A stretch of DNA of 26,929 bases from JACDBD01 sp050743385 (GCA_050743385.1 JBOGFJ010000147.1:1-26929); one strand, 5' to 3'; counted from the stretch's first letter, positions 14,717-22,430 are shown. The notes: generated by a model not told the origin, from the sequence alone. Made by a program: numbers and translations.

Positions 14717-15856
14717 ATGACGGAGCCGCTGCTGACCCGTCGCGTCTGGGGCGAGGTCGATCTCGGGGCGCTGCGCGGCAACGTGGCTCGGCTCTGCGAG
14801 ACGGCTGCGCCGGCGCAGCTGCTCGCGGTCGTGAAGGCGAACGGCTACGGCCACGGCGCCCACGAGGTCGCCCGGGCCGCGGTCGACGCCGGCGCCCGCT
14901 GGCTGGGTGTGGCCACGGTCTGGGAGGGCGTCGAGCTGACCCGGAGGCGACCCCGCCTGCCCGTGCCGATTCTGGTGCTGTCCGAGCCCACCAACACGGT
15001 CGCAGCCGAGGCGGTCGTGGCCCGCGGCCTGACCCCGGTCGTCTACACGCTGCCGGGTATCGAGAGGCTGGCGAAGGCGATGGTCGACGTGGGCGCCCGC
15101 GACCCGCTGCCCGTCCACCTCAAGGTCGACACCGGTATGCACCGCGTCGGGTGCGTGCCCGACGAAGCCGTGGTGCTCGCCGAGACGATCGCGGCGCGCG
15201 ACGAGCTGGCCCTCGAAGGCGTGTGCACCCACTTCGCCGTCGCCGACGAGCCCGACAACCCCTACACGCCCGCGCAGATCACTCGCTTCGAAGCGGTCGT
15301 CGCCGCCCTCGGGTCGCGCGGCCTCCGGCCGCGGCTGGTGCACGCGTCGAACTCGGCCGGTCTGCTCGCGTTCCCCGATGCCCGCTACGACCTCGTGCGG
15401 GTCGGGATCGCGCTCTACGGAGTACCGCCCGTACGCGCCCTCGCCGACCGCGTCCCGCTCGAACCGGTCCTGACGATCAAGGCGCGTGTGTCGCACGTGC
15501 AGTGGCTCGACGCCGGCGAGCGGGTCTCCTACGGCTTGCGGTACACGCTTCCCGCGCGCGCCCGCATCGCCACCGTCCCCGTGGGCTACGCCGACGGCGT
15601 CCCCCGCAATCTCGGCCTGCGCGGCGGAGAGGTCCTCGTGGGCGGGCACCGCCACCCGATCGCGGGCACCGTCACGATGGACCAGCTGCTCGTCGACGTC
15701 GGCGAGGCCGAGGTCAGGGTCGGCGACGAGGTCGTGCTGATCGGTCGGCAGGGCGACGAGCAGGTCACCGCGCTCGAATGGGCCGAGCACCTCGAGACCA
15801 TCGGCTACGAGATCGTGTGCGGGATCGCGTCGCGCGTGCCCCGCCATTACCGGTGA
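14717..15856 (+). CDS. alr: alanine racemase
   Basis: 379 aa, standard length. PLP-dependent interconversion of L- and D-alanine supplies D-Ala for peptidoglycan. The PLP lysine is K40 in VVKANGYGHG (38-47). The second catalytic base is Y272 in RVSYGLRY (269-276). HLKVDTGMHRVG (134-145) is the conserved barrel strand and HASNSAGLL (209-217) the phosphate-binding region. TVPVGYADGVPRNL (286-299) and GTVTMDQLLVDVG (317-329) form the C-terminal beta domain contact to the partner active site. The ATG lies 4 nt after the CBS gene stop, so the two are likely co-transcribed from the repeat-containing leader. Confidence 0.96.
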   Translation: MTEPLLTRRVWGEVDLGALRGNVARLCETAAPAQLLAVVKANGYGHGAHEVARAAVDAGARWLGVATVWEGVELTRRRPRLPVPILVLSEPTNTVAAEAVVARGLTPVVYTLPGIERLAKAMVDVGARDPLPVHLKVDTGMHRVGCVPDEAVVLAETIAARDELALEGVCTHFAVADEPDNPYTPAQITRFEAVVAALGSRGLRPRLVHASNSAGLLAFPDARYDLVRVGIALYGVPPVRALADRVPLEPVLTIKARVSHVQWLDAGERVSYGLRYTLPARARIATVPVGYADGVPRNLGLRGGEVLVGGHRHPIAGTVTMDQLLVDVGEAEVRVGDEVVLIGRQGDEQVTALEWAEHLETIGYEIVCGIASRVPRHYR

Positions 15857-15885
15857 GCGCGTAGCTCCATGCCGTACCGCGTCGC

Positions 15886-16755
15886 TTGATCACCGACGTC
15901 CCCGGCATCCGGGTGGGCCACTGGACCGGAGCCGGCACCGGCGTCACCGTCGTGCTCGTACCGCCGGGCACCGTGGGATCGGCAGAGGTCCGCGGCGGCG
16001 CGCCCGCGACCCGTGAAACCGCACTGCTCGATCCCCAGCGGCTCGTCGACCAGGTCGACGCGATCGTGCTCACCGGCGGGTCCGCGTTCGGTCTCGCGAC
16101 CGCCGATGGCGTGATGCGGCACCTCGAGGCCCAGGGGCGTGGGGTGGTGACCAGCGGGGGGGCGGTGCCGATCGTGCCGACCGCGGCGGTGTTCGATCTG
16201 GCGGCCTCGGGCGGCGAGCGCCCCGGCCGCGAGGAAGGGCGGGCGGCGGCCGACGCGGCCGAGCGCGCGGTGCCCATGCAGGTGGGTCGGGTGGGCGCGG
16301 GCCGCGGCGTCACGGTGGGGAAGTGGCGCGGTCCCGACCACGCGGTTGCGGGCGGCCTCGGATCGTCGTCGGCGCTCGACGGCGGCGCCGTGGTGGGGGC
16401 GCTGGCCGTCGTGAACGCCATCGGCGACGTGGTCGCCGACGACGGTCGGGTGCTCGCGGGTTCGAGCGCACCGGAAGGCGCACTGCCGTTCCCCGAGCCG
16501 GCCCCCTTCCGGCCCGGCGAGAACACGACGCTCGTGGTGGTGGCGACCAGCGCCCACCTCACCAAGGCCGAGTGCCACCTCCTGGCCGTGAGTGCCCACC
16601 ACGGGTTGGCGAGGGCGCTCCAGCCGTCGCACACCCGCTTCGACGGTGACGTGGTGTTCGCGCTCGCCACCGGCGCCGTCGACGGGCACCTCGACCGTCT
16701 GCGGGTGCTCGCGACCGACGTCGTGGCCGCTGCCGTCCGGGCCGCGGTCGCCTGA
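15886..16755 (+). CDS. P1 (DmpA) family peptidase
   Basis: 289 aa from a TTG start at 15886. An in-frame TAG lies just upstream (15862-15864), and the first residues, ITDVPGIRVGHWTGAGTGVT, are the normal family N-terminus, so TTG is the best start. P1 peptidases (MEROPS S58) are Ntn hydrolases that self-cleave before a Ser or Thr nucleophile. The likely site is G159/S160 in AVAGGLGSSSALDGG (153-167). Other marks are VLTGGSAFGLATADGV (61-76), GAGRGVTVGKWRG and, near the C-terminus, LTKAECHLLAVSAHHGLARA and FDGDVVFALATG. Family members act as aminopeptidases or beta-aminopeptidases; the substrate here is unknown. It follows alr by 29 nt and probably shares its transcript. Confidence 0.88.
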   Translation: MITDVPGIRVGHWTGAGTGVTVVLVPPGTVGSAEVRGGAPATRETALLDPQRLVDQVDAIVLTGGSAFGLATADGVMRHLEAQGRGVVTSGGAVPIVPTAAVFDLAASGGERPGREEGRAAADAAERAVPMQVGRVGAGRGVTVGKWRGPDHAVAGGLGSSSALDGGAVVGALAVVNAIGDVVADDGRVLAGSSAPEGALPFPEPAPFRPGENTTLVVVATSAHLTKAECHLLAVSAHHGLARALQPSHTRFDGDVVFALATGAVDGHLDRLRVLATDVVAAAVRAAVA

Positions 16756-16762
16756 TCGCCGG

Positions 16763-16768
16763 TAGCAT
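16763..16768 (+). promoter_or_regulatory. -10 box TAGCAT before the UDG-tsaE-tsaB operon
   Basis: GGTAGCAT in the 42-nt gap after the P1 peptidase gene fits the local TAnnnT pattern. Transcription would begin near 16775, leaving a leader of about 23 nt before the ATG at 16798. Confidence 0.45.
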
Positions 16769-16797
16769 CGGTCCGCGCACGTCGTTCCTGGGGTCCG

Positions 16798-17391
16798 ATG
16801 CCACTCGTTGCCGATCCGCCGCCGTTCGCCTCGTTCGAAGCGTTGGAGCGCGAGGCGCTGGCCTGCCAGAAGTGTCCGCTCGCCGCGGGGCGCACCCAAG
16901 TCGTCTTCGGCGTCGGCGACCGGGCAGCCGACCTCGTGTTCGTGGGTGAGGGCCCGGGCGAGCAGGAGGACCGCCAGGGGATCCCGTTCGTCGGTCGCGC
17001 CGGGCAGCTCCTCACGCGTCTCATCGAGGGCATCGGCTTCACGCGGGACGACGTCTACATCGCCAATGTCGTGAAGTGCCGGCCGCCGGGCAATCGCGAT
17101 CCCCTCCCGGCCGAGATCGACGCCTGCCGCCCGTACCTCGAGGCGCAACTCGCCTTCCTCGATCCCCAGGTCGTCGTCACGCTCGGCAACTTCGCCACCA
17201 AGCTCCTTCTCGAGACCAAGCAGGGCATCACCAAGCTCCGGGGTCGCGAGTTCCCGTTCCGCGACGGCGCGGTCCTCATCCCCGCCCTGCACCCTTCGGC
17301 CGTGTTGCGCAACGGCGGCGCCGCCCTCGCCCAGGCCCGGGCCGACTTCGTGCTCGTGAAACGGGCGCTGGCGCGAGCCTGCGCCTCATGA
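16798..17391 (+). CDS. type 4 uracil-DNA glycosylase (4Fe-4S)
   Basis: 197 aa. It removes uracil from DNA to start base-excision repair. Four cysteines, C23 and C26 (ACQKCPL), C94 (VVKCRPPGNRDP) and C110 (DACRPYL), are placed as the 4Fe-4S ligands of the family 4 and 5 enzymes. The catalytic motif A reads FVGEGPGEQEDRQGIPFVGR (48-67), and motif B LHPSAVLRN (164-172) contains H165. VTLGNFAT (127-134) is the middle conserved strand. The family also includes the phage SPO1-type domain annotation. The stop overlaps the tsaE start by 4 nt (ATGA), so the two are translationally coupled. Motif A with Glu and no insert argues for family 4 rather than 5. Confidence 0.93.
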   Translation: MPLVADPPPFASFEALEREALACQKCPLAAGRTQVVFGVGDRAADLVFVGEGPGEQEDRQGIPFVGRAGQLLTRLIEGIGFTRDDVYIANVVKCRPPGNRDPLPAEIDACRPYLEAQLAFLDPQVVVTLGNFATKLLLETKQGITKLRGREFPFRDGAVLIPALHPSAVLRNGGAALAQARADFVLVKRALARACAS

Positions 17392-17891
17392 GCTCGACGA
17401 TCACGGTGTCCACCGCGTCCGCCGACGACACCATGGGGTTGGCCGGCGCGCTCGCGCCCGTTCTGCGTCCGGGTGACGTGGTGGCGCTGGCGGGTGGGCT
17501 CGGCTCCGGCAAGACGACGTTCGCGCACGGCGTCGGCCGCGGCCTCGGCGTCACCGAGCCGGTCGTGAGCCCGACGTTCACCATCGTGCGCGAGTACGAC
17601 GCGCGCGTCCCGCTCGTGCACGTCGACGTCTATCGGCTCGACCGGGTGCAGGAGCTGCACGACCTCGGTCTCGAGGAGCTGATCGATGCCCGCGCGGTCA
17701 CACTCGTCGAGTGGGGCGATGTCGTCGCCGCCTACCTCCCCAACGACCGCCTCGAGGTTCGGCTGGAGGCCGGACCTGGAGACGACGATCGGCTGATCAC
17801 GCTGACGTTGCACGGGCCGTCGTGGCGCGCCCGCGAAGATGCGGTCGCGGCCGCGATCGGCGGGACGGATGCGCCCGCGGTGGCGGGCTGA
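17388..17891 (+). CDS. tsaE: tRNA t6A biosynthesis ATPase TsaE
   Basis: 167 aa from the ATG at 17388. TsaE is the P-loop ATPase that drives turnover of the TsaBD(E) complex making N6-threonylcarbamoyladenosine at tRNA position 37. Walker A GGLGSGKTT is at 36-44. SPTFTIVREYD, VHVDVYRLDR and TLVEWGD are the other family motifs. About 30 C-terminal residues beyond WGD are Ala- and Gly-rich and variable. The frame remains open upstream to 17076 but that part is the shadow of the glycosylase gene. It is coupled to the upstream gene by ATGA overlap and precedes tsaB by 3 nt. Confidence 0.95.
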   Translation: MSSTITVSTASADDTMGLAGALAPVLRPGDVVALAGGLGSGKTTFAHGVGRGLGVTEPVVSPTFTIVREYDARVPLVHVDVYRLDRVQELHDLGLEELIDARAVTLVEWGDVVAAYLPNDRLEVRLEAGPGDDDRLITLTLHGPSWRAREDAVAAAIGGTDAPAVAG

Positions 17892-17894
17892 GTC

Positions 17895-18590
17895 GTGCTC
17901 CTCCTCGCGATCGACTCGGCGACGCCTCGCGTCAGCGTCGCCATCGGCCGCGACGGCGCGGTGGTGGGCGAGGTCAAGCTCGTCGGCAGCCGCCGTCACG
18001 CGGAGCAGGTCGCGCCCGCGATCCGCTATCTCTGCGACGAGCTCGAGGTCGATCTCGGTCATCTCACCGCCATCGCCGTCGGGCTGGGCCCGGGCCTCTT
18101 CACCGGGCTCCGTGTCGGGGTGACGACGGCCAAGGTGATGGCGCAGGCCCTGCGGGTGCCGGTGGTGGGCGTCCCCAGCCTCGACCTGGTGGCGTACCCG
18201 GTCCGGCACACGACCCGCCTGGTCGCGGCGGTGCTCGACGCCCGCCGCCGCGAGGTCTTCCACGCCCGCTACCGTCCGGTTCCCGGCGGGGTGCAGCGAG
18301 TGTCCGAATACGAGGTCGGGCCGCCGGGCGACCTGGTCGGCGAGTTGGAGGCGGGGACCGAGGAGGTGCTGCTCGTCGGCGACGGGTGCCTCGCGTACCC
18401 GGAGGTGTTCGGCCGGCTCGAGCGGGTCGAGCACGCCGGCCCCGCGTTCACCGCGCCGAGCGCAGCGGCGTTGGTGGAGCTCGCGACCGCTCGAGTGCAG
18501 CGGGAGGAGTTCGAGGCGCCCTGGGAAGTGCACCCGCTCTACCTTCGTCGCTCCGACGCCGAGATCGAATGGGAGCGAAGAGCCTCGTGA
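17895..18590 (+). CDS. tsaB: tRNA t6A biosynthesis protein TsaB
   Basis: 231 aa from the GTG at 17895. TsaB is the ASKHA-fold partner and activator of TsaD. The start MLLLAIDSATPRVSVAIG is the ATPase-fold phosphate loop typical of the family. GSRRHAEQVAPAI and IAVGLGPGLFTGLRVGVTTA (the TsaB signature GPGSFTGLRIG with Ser changed to Leu) follow, and VVGVPSLDLVAY and AVLDARRREVFHARY complete the core. It lies 3 nt after tsaE. The 115-nt gap after it contains the second copy of the leader repeat, so rimI may have its own promoter. Confidence 0.93.
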   Translation: MLLLAIDSATPRVSVAIGRDGAVVGEVKLVGSRRHAEQVAPAIRYLCDELEVDLGHLTAIAVGLGPGLFTGLRVGVTTAKVMAQALRVPVVGVPSLDLVAYPVRHTTRLVAAVLDARRREVFHARYRPVPGGVQRVSEYEVGPPGDLVGELEAGTEEVLLVGDGCLAYPEVFGRLERVEHAGPAFTAPSAAALVELATARVQREEFEAPWEVHPLYLRRSDAEIEWERRAS

Positions 18591-18641
18591 GCGGCGGAAC
18601 ACGAGAGACGCAAGCGGAACGATCAAGGTTCGTGGGCACGA

Positions 18642-18710
18642 CTTGGCGTCCGAGCGAGCGCCCGCGGCGCAGGTACCCTGCGCCGCAGCGAGCGAGGCAA
18701 TAGAGATGGC
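18642..18710 (+). repeat. 69-bp leader repeat, copy 2 (before rimI)
   Basis: Sixty-four of 69 positions match 14181-14249, again ending at ATGGC. The palindrome here is GCGGCGCAGG-TAC-CCTGCGCCGC (18664-18686), a perfect 10-bp stem. It is two base pairs longer than in copy 1, because base 18665 (C) pairs with 18685 (G) where copy 1 has G facing G. The flank GAGCGAGGCAATAGAG lies before the ATG. TACCCT (18674-18679) replaces the TATCCT of copy 1. The first 50 nt of the tsaB-rimI gap (18591-18641) contain nothing I recognise. Confidence 0.75.
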
Positions 18711-19263
18711 TGTCGAGCCGAAGGCCGAAGCGCTCGTCGTCGACGTCGTGCCGATGCGGCGGCGCCACGTGCGATCGGTGCTGCGCATCGAGACGCAGGT
18801 GTACCCGCGACCGTGGAGCATGTCGTTGTTCCTGAGCGAGCTGGCGCTGCGGTCGACCCGGGCCTACTTCGTCGCCCGGATCGGGCGCGACGTCGTGGGT
18901 TACGGCGGTGTCATGCTGAGCGGCGACGACGGGCACGTCACCACCATCGCGGTCGATCCCGCGTGGCAGCGACACCAGATCGGCACCCGCTTGCTGCTCG
19001 CACTCGCGAGGGAGGCGATCGCGCGCGAGGCGCGCAGCCTCACCCTCGAGGTGCGCCTCTCGAACAAGGGCGCGCAAGAGCTGTACCGCCGGTTCTCGTT
19101 CGGGCCCGTCGGTGTGCGCAAGAACTACTACGCCGAGACGAACGAGGACGCGCTCGTGATGTGGGCACACGAGGTCGATCGCGCCGCCTACAGCGAGCTC
19201 CTCGACGGCATCGAGCGCAGCATCAGCGGCGAGACCGTCTTCGAGCCTCCTCGCCGCTGGTAG
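18706..19263 (+). CDS. rimI: GNAT N-acetyltransferase of the RimI family
   Basis: 185 aa from the ATG at 18706; an earlier in-frame GTG at 18643 would translate the leader repeat. RimI acetylates the N-terminal alanine of ribosomal protein S18 in E. coli; actinobacterial RimI is broader. The GNAT fold is clear: VVPMRRRHVRSVLRIE (14-29), VYPRPWSMSLFLSEL (32-46, the RimI-type PW-S motif), HVTTIAVDPAWQRHQIGTRL (77-96, acetyl-CoA loop) and LEVRLSNKGAQELYRRFSF (114-132, ending in the usual A-x-x-LY-x-x-x-GF with Ser for Gly). It is longer than E. coli RimI (148 aa) by about 12 residues at the N-terminus and 25 at the C-terminus. It lies between tsaB and tsaD, 4 nt before the latter, the standard t6A neighbourhood. 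Confidence 0.9.
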   Translation: MAVEPKAEALVVDVVPMRRRHVRSVLRIETQVYPRPWSMSLFLSELALRSTRAYFVARIGRDVVGYGGVMLSGDDGHVTTIAVDPAWQRHQIGTRLLLALAREAIAREARSLTLEVRLSNKGAQELYRRFSFGPVGVRKNYYAETNEDALVMWAHEVDRAAYSELLDGIERSISGETVFEPPRRW

Positions 19264-19267
19264 CGCC

Positions 19268-20269
19268 GTGCGCATCCTCGGCCTCGAGACGTCGTGTGAC
19301 GAGACTGCGGCCGCGGTCGTCGACGACGGGCGGCACGTGCAGTCGTCGGTCGTGTCGAGCCAGGTCGACCTGCACGCCCGCTTCGGCGGGGTCGTGCCGG
19401 AGATCGCCAGTCGCGCCCACGTCGAGCTGATCACGGCGGTTGTCGCGGAGGCGCTCGTCGAGGCGGGCGTGCTCGAGGTGGGTGAGCTCGACGCGGTCGC
19501 CGCCTGTTACGGGCCGGGGCTCGCCGGCGCGCTCCTGGTCGGCGTGAGCGCGGCCAAGGCACTCGCCCTCACGGCCGACGTGCCCTACGTCGGGGTCAAC
19601 CATCTCGAGGCCCACCTCTACGCCGCCTGGCTCGAGGAGCCCGATCTCGAGCCGCCGCTGGCCGTGCTGATCGTCTCGGGGGGACACACGCTGCTCGTGA
19701 TCATGGAAGGCCACGGGCGCTACCGCGTGCTCGGCCAGACGGTCGACGACGCCGCCGGCGAGGCGTTCGACAAGGTCGCCCGCTTCCTCGGCCTCGGCTA
19801 CCCGGGTGGCCCGGCGGTCGACCGGCTCGCCGTCCGGGGCGACCCCGCCGCGATCCCGTTCCCGCGGCCGATGCTCGATGACGGCCCCGATTTCTCGTTC
19901 TCGGGCCTGAAGACCGCCGTGGTCAACCACGTCCGGCGCCATCCCGATGCGCCCGTCGCCGACGTGGCGGCGTCGTTCCAGGAGGCGGTCGTCGACGTCC
20001 TGGTGGCGAAGCTCGTGGCGGGCGCGGCGGAGGCGGGGGCGAAGACGCTGGTGCTCGGCGGTGGCGTCGCCGCCAACTCCCGGTTGCGCACCCGCCTGCT
20101 CGAGGCCGGCGAGGCGACGGGAAGCCGGGTCTTCCTGCCCCCGTTGGCGCTGTGCACCGACAACGGGGCCATGATCGCCGCCACCGCCTGGTGGCGTCTC
20201 CGCGCCGATGGTCCGACACCGCTCGAGGCCGGCGCTCAGCCCAACCTCCGGCTCCCGACCATCGCCTAG
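19268..20269 (+). CDS. tsaD: tRNA N6-adenosine threonylcarbamoyltransferase TsaD
   Basis: 333 aa from a GTG at 19268. TsaD transfers the threonylcarbamoyl group from threonylcarbamoyl-AMP to A37 of ANN-decoding tRNAs. LGLETSCDETAAAVVDDG (4-21) is the family N-terminus. The metal ligands are H112 and H116 in VNHLEAHLYAAW (110-121) and D298 in CTDNGAMIA (296-304). SGGHTLLV (137-144), YPGGPAVDRLA (178-188) and FSFSGLKTAV (209-218) are further signatures. tsaC, which makes the substrate, is not in the window. The gene ends the tsa cluster; the next 92 nt hold nothing clear before the groES promoter. Confidence 0.96.
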   Translation: MRILGLETSCDETAAAVVDDGRHVQSSVVSSQVDLHARFGGVVPEIASRAHVELITAVVAEALVEAGVLEVGELDAVAACYGPGLAGALLVGVSAAKALALTADVPYVGVNHLEAHLYAAWLEEPDLEPPLAVLIVSGGHTLLVIMEGHGRYRVLGQTVDDAAGEAFDKVARFLGLGYPGGPAVDRLAVRGDPAAIPFPRPMLDDGPDFSFSGLKTAVVNHVRRHPDAPVADVAASFQEAVVDVLVAKLVAGAAEAGAKTLVLGGGVAANSRLRTRLLEAGEATGSRVFLPPLALCTDNGAMIAATAWWRLRADGPTPLEAGAQPNLRLPTIA

Positions 20270-20356
20270 CGTCCCCGCTCGCCTCGGCGCCCGGCGCGGG
20301 TGGTCGGTTGTCGACGCCGGCCTGGCTCCGCCTTGCCGCCGCCGCCGAGGCCCTGT

Positions 20357-20362
20357 TACCGT
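20357..20362 (+). promoter_or_regulatory. -10 box TACCGT of groES
   Basis: TACCGT, the same hexamer proposed for the small lipoprotein gene, overlaps the first base of the CIRCE operator. Transcription would start inside CIRCE, which is the expected geometry for HrcA repression. Confidence 0.45.
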
Positions 20363-20388
20363 TAGCACTCGCACTCCCTGAGTGCTAA
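20362..20388. promoter_or_regulatory. CIRCE operator (HrcA binding site)
   Basis: TTAGCACTC (20362-20370), a 9-nt spacer and GAGTGCTAA (20380-20388) match the CIRCE consensus perfectly. HrcA bound here represses chaperonin genes until heat shock. It lies 56 nt before the groES ATG. Confidence 0.95.
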
Positions 20389-20444
20389 CGATCGCAGTAC
20401 AGCCGTATCCGTACCATCCCTTGCATGATTCCCAGGAGGCGTCG

Positions 20445-20738
20445 ATGAAGCTGCAGCCGCTGGAGGACCGGATCGTCGTCCGGGCCAGTGAGGCCGAGGA
20501 GACGACCGCGAGCGGCCTCGTGATCCCCGACACCGCCAAGGAGAAGCCCCAGCAGGGCGAGGTCCTGGCCGTCGGGCCGGGGCGGCGCTCCGAGCAGTCG
20601 GGCGAGGTCATCCCTGTCGATGTTGCCGCAGGCGACACCATCATCTACGCGAAGTACGGCGGCACCGAGATCACCGTCGACGGCGAGGACCTGCTCATCC
20701 TGTCGAGCCGCGACGTGCTCGCCAAGGTCGGCAAGTAA
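20445..20738 (+). CDS. groES: co-chaperonin GroES
   Basis: 97 aa from the ATG at 20445, preceded by AGGAGG (20434-20439) at 5 nt. GroES caps the GroEL folding chamber. MKLQPLEDRIVVRASEAEE is the conserved strand, TTASGLVIPDTAKEKPQQGE contains the mobile loop that binds GroEL (GLVIPD), and GDTIIYAKYGGTEI plus EDLLILSSRDVLA complete the fold. The upstream CIRCE shows heat-shock control by HrcA. No groEL follows: the next gene is a converging acyl-CoA synthetase 19 nt away, so groEL must be elsewhere and a single-gene transcript is likely. Confidence 0.97.
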   Translation: MKLQPLEDRIVVRASEAEETTASGLVIPDTAKEKPQQGEVLAVGPGRRSEQSGEVIPVDVAAGDTIIYAKYGGTEITVDGEDLLILSSRDVLAKVGK

Positions 20739-20747
20739 CCCGACCTT
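20724..20747. terminator. inverted repeat at the convergent ends of groES and the acyl-CoA synthetase gene
   Basis: AAGGTCGG (20724-20731) and CCGACCTT (20740-20747) pair perfectly over 8 bp around an 8-nt loop that includes the groES stop codon. There is no U-run on either strand. It is a candidate shared terminator for the convergent pair. Confidence 0.4.
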
Positions 20748-20757
20748 CCGCACCGCC

Positions 20758-22383
20758 TCAGCGCGTGACGCGCTCCTTGGCGGTGGTCTTCGCCCACTGG
20801 TAGTCGACTTTGCCGTTGGCGGCGCGCGGCACGTCGTCGACCACGACGACATGGCGCGGCCGCTTGAACCGGGCGAGACCGCTGTCGTCGACCGCGTCGA
20901 GGATCGCGGGCGCGTCGACCGTATCGCCCGACCGCACTGACACCACCGCGGTCACCGCCTCGCCGAAGCGGTCGTCGGGTACACCGACCACGACGCAGTC
21001 GTCGACCGCGGGGTGGTGCTTGACCGCCTCCTCGACCTCTTCGGGGTAGATCTTCTCGCCACCCGAGTTGATGCACACCGATCCGCGCCCGAGGAGCGTG
21101 ACCGTGCCATCGGCCTCGACGGTCGCGTAGTCGCCCGGGATCGAGTAGCGACGCCCGTCGTGCTCGCGGAACGTCGCCGCCGACTTGGCCGGGTCCTTGT
21201 AATAGCCGGTCGGGATGTGACCCCCCACCGCGAGCAGCCCGATCTCGCCCGAGCCCGGCTCCACCTCGCGTCCGTCTTCGGTGAGCACCTTGGCGTAGGC
21301 GCCGATCGTGAACTTCGCGGTCTCGGTCTTGGCGCCCGGGGCGCTGATCGCGTTGGCGAACCCGACCCCCTCGCTCGAACCGAGCGAGTCGAAGCAGATC
21401 ATCGGCTGGCGGTCCATCAACGCCTGCTTCACCGGCGCGCTCCACATCACGCCGGAGCTGATCGTGAGGCGTACGGACGAGATGTCGTAGGGATCGCCCC
21501 TCGCCTCCGCATCCTCGAGTGCGCGCACCATCGGCTTGGCGAACGCATCGCCGACGATCGCCATGTTGGTGACGCGTTCGCGGGCGACGACCCGCCACAG
21601 CTCGTCGGGGTCGAAATGGCGGCCCTCGAGGGTCACGATCGTGCCGCCGAGGAAGAGCGACTGGAACGTCGTGAACTGGCCGGTGCCGTGCATCAGCGGC
21701 GACGCCGGCAGGTGCACGGGCGCGTTGGCGTTGTCGAGGTTCTGGCGGGCGATCCGCCCGCAGTCGGCCGCCGTCTCGGGCGTCGGCAGTCCCTGGAGCG
21801 CATAGATCGTCTCCGAGAGGGCGACGAAGAGGTCGTCCTGTCGCCACATGACGCCCTTGGGCATTCCCGTCGTCCCCCCCGTGTAGAGGAAGAGGTAGTC
21901 CGCCCCGGAGCGCTCGATGCGCGGCATCGGCTCGTTGGTCTCGACCAGCTCCTCGTACCCGAGGGCGCCCTTGAGGTGCGGTGACCCGTCGTCGACCTGG
22001 ATGGCCGCCCGGAGCCGCGGCAGGCGGTCCCGGACCTTCGCCACCTGCTCGGCGAGGCTCCCGTGGAACAGCACCGCTTCGGCGTCGGAATTGTCGAGCA
22101 GGTACGCGAGCTCGTCCTCGAGGTAGCGGTAGTTGACGTTCACCGGGACCCCCCGGATCTTGAACGTCGCGAACAGCCCTTCGACGTACTCGTTCGAGTT
22201 GTAGAGGTACGACGCAACCTTCGAGTCGGGACCGAGCCCGAGCCCGCTCAGCGCGTTCGCCAGCCGCCCGGCGCGGTCGTCGAACTCCCGCCACGTGCGC
22301 CGCCGCTCGCCCTGTACGAGCGCCTCCTGGTCTGGCAGTGCGTCGGCGACCGATTCGAAGATCGTCCCGAAGTTCCAGTCCAC
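20758..22383 (-). CDS. acyl-CoA synthetase (AMP-binding, FadD-like)
   Basis: 541 aa from the GTG at 22383, which follows TTGGGGGA at 6 nt. It belongs to the adenylate-forming family that activates carboxylic acids to acyl-CoA with ATP. The P-loop YTGGTTGMPKG is at 167-177, FDSLGSSEG (331-339) is the A5 motif, YSIPGDYA (413-420) carries ribose-binding D418, CINSGGEKIYPEEVEEA (437-453) is the hinge and pantetheine region, and ANGKVDY (522-528) holds catalytic K525. The first residues, DWNFGTIFESVADALPDQEA, resemble actinobacterial FadD enzymes for fatty acids or steroid side chains; the actual substrate cannot be read. The open frame continues upstream to 23172 but only as a shadow of the NUDIX gene. 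It is divergent from that gene. Confidence 0.9.
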   Translation of the reverse strand: MDWNFGTIFESVADALPDQEALVQGERRRTWREFDDRAGRLANALSGLGLGPDSKVASYLYNSNEYVEGLFATFKIRGVPVNVNYRYLEDELAYLLDNSDAEAVLFHGSLAEQVAKVRDRLPRLRAAIQVDDGSPHLKGALGYEELVETNEPMPRIERSGADYLFLYTGGTTGMPKGVMWRQDDLFVALSETIYALQGLPTPETAADCGRIARQNLDNANAPVHLPASPLMHGTGQFTTFQSLFLGGTIVTLEGRHFDPDELWRVVARERVTNMAIVGDAFAKPMVRALEDAEARGDPYDISSVRLTISSGVMWSAPVKQALMDRQPMICFDSLGSSEGVGFANAISAPGAKTETAKFTIGAYAKVLTEDGREVEPGSGEIGLLAVGGHIPTGYYKDPAKSAATFREHDGRRYSIPGDYATVEADGTVTLLGRGSVCINSGGEKIYPEEVEEAVKHHPAVDDCVVVGVPDDRFGEAVTAVVSVRSGDTVDAPAILDAVDDSGLARFKRPRHVVVVDDVPRAANGKVDYQWAKTTAKERVTR

Positions 22384-22412
22384 GTTCGTCCCCCAACGCC
22401 GCGGTCGGCCCG

Positions 22413-22418
22413 AAACTA
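22413..22418 (-). promoter_or_regulatory. -10 box TAGTTT of the acyl-CoA synthetase gene
   Basis: TAGTTT on the minus strand lies 29 nt before the GTG at 22383, leaving room for a short leader with the GGGGGA Shine-Dalgarno. It is 6 nt from the divergent NUDIX -10 box, so both promoters occupy the same 55-nt gap. Confidence 0.4.
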
Positions 22419-22424
22419 GCCCCG

Positions 22425-22430
22425 GTACGC
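22425..22430 (+). promoter_or_regulatory. -10 box TACGCT of the NUDIX gene
   Basis: GGTACGCT ends 8 nt before the GTG at 22439 and there is no Shine-Dalgarno between them, so a leaderless transcript is likely. Confidence 0.45.
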
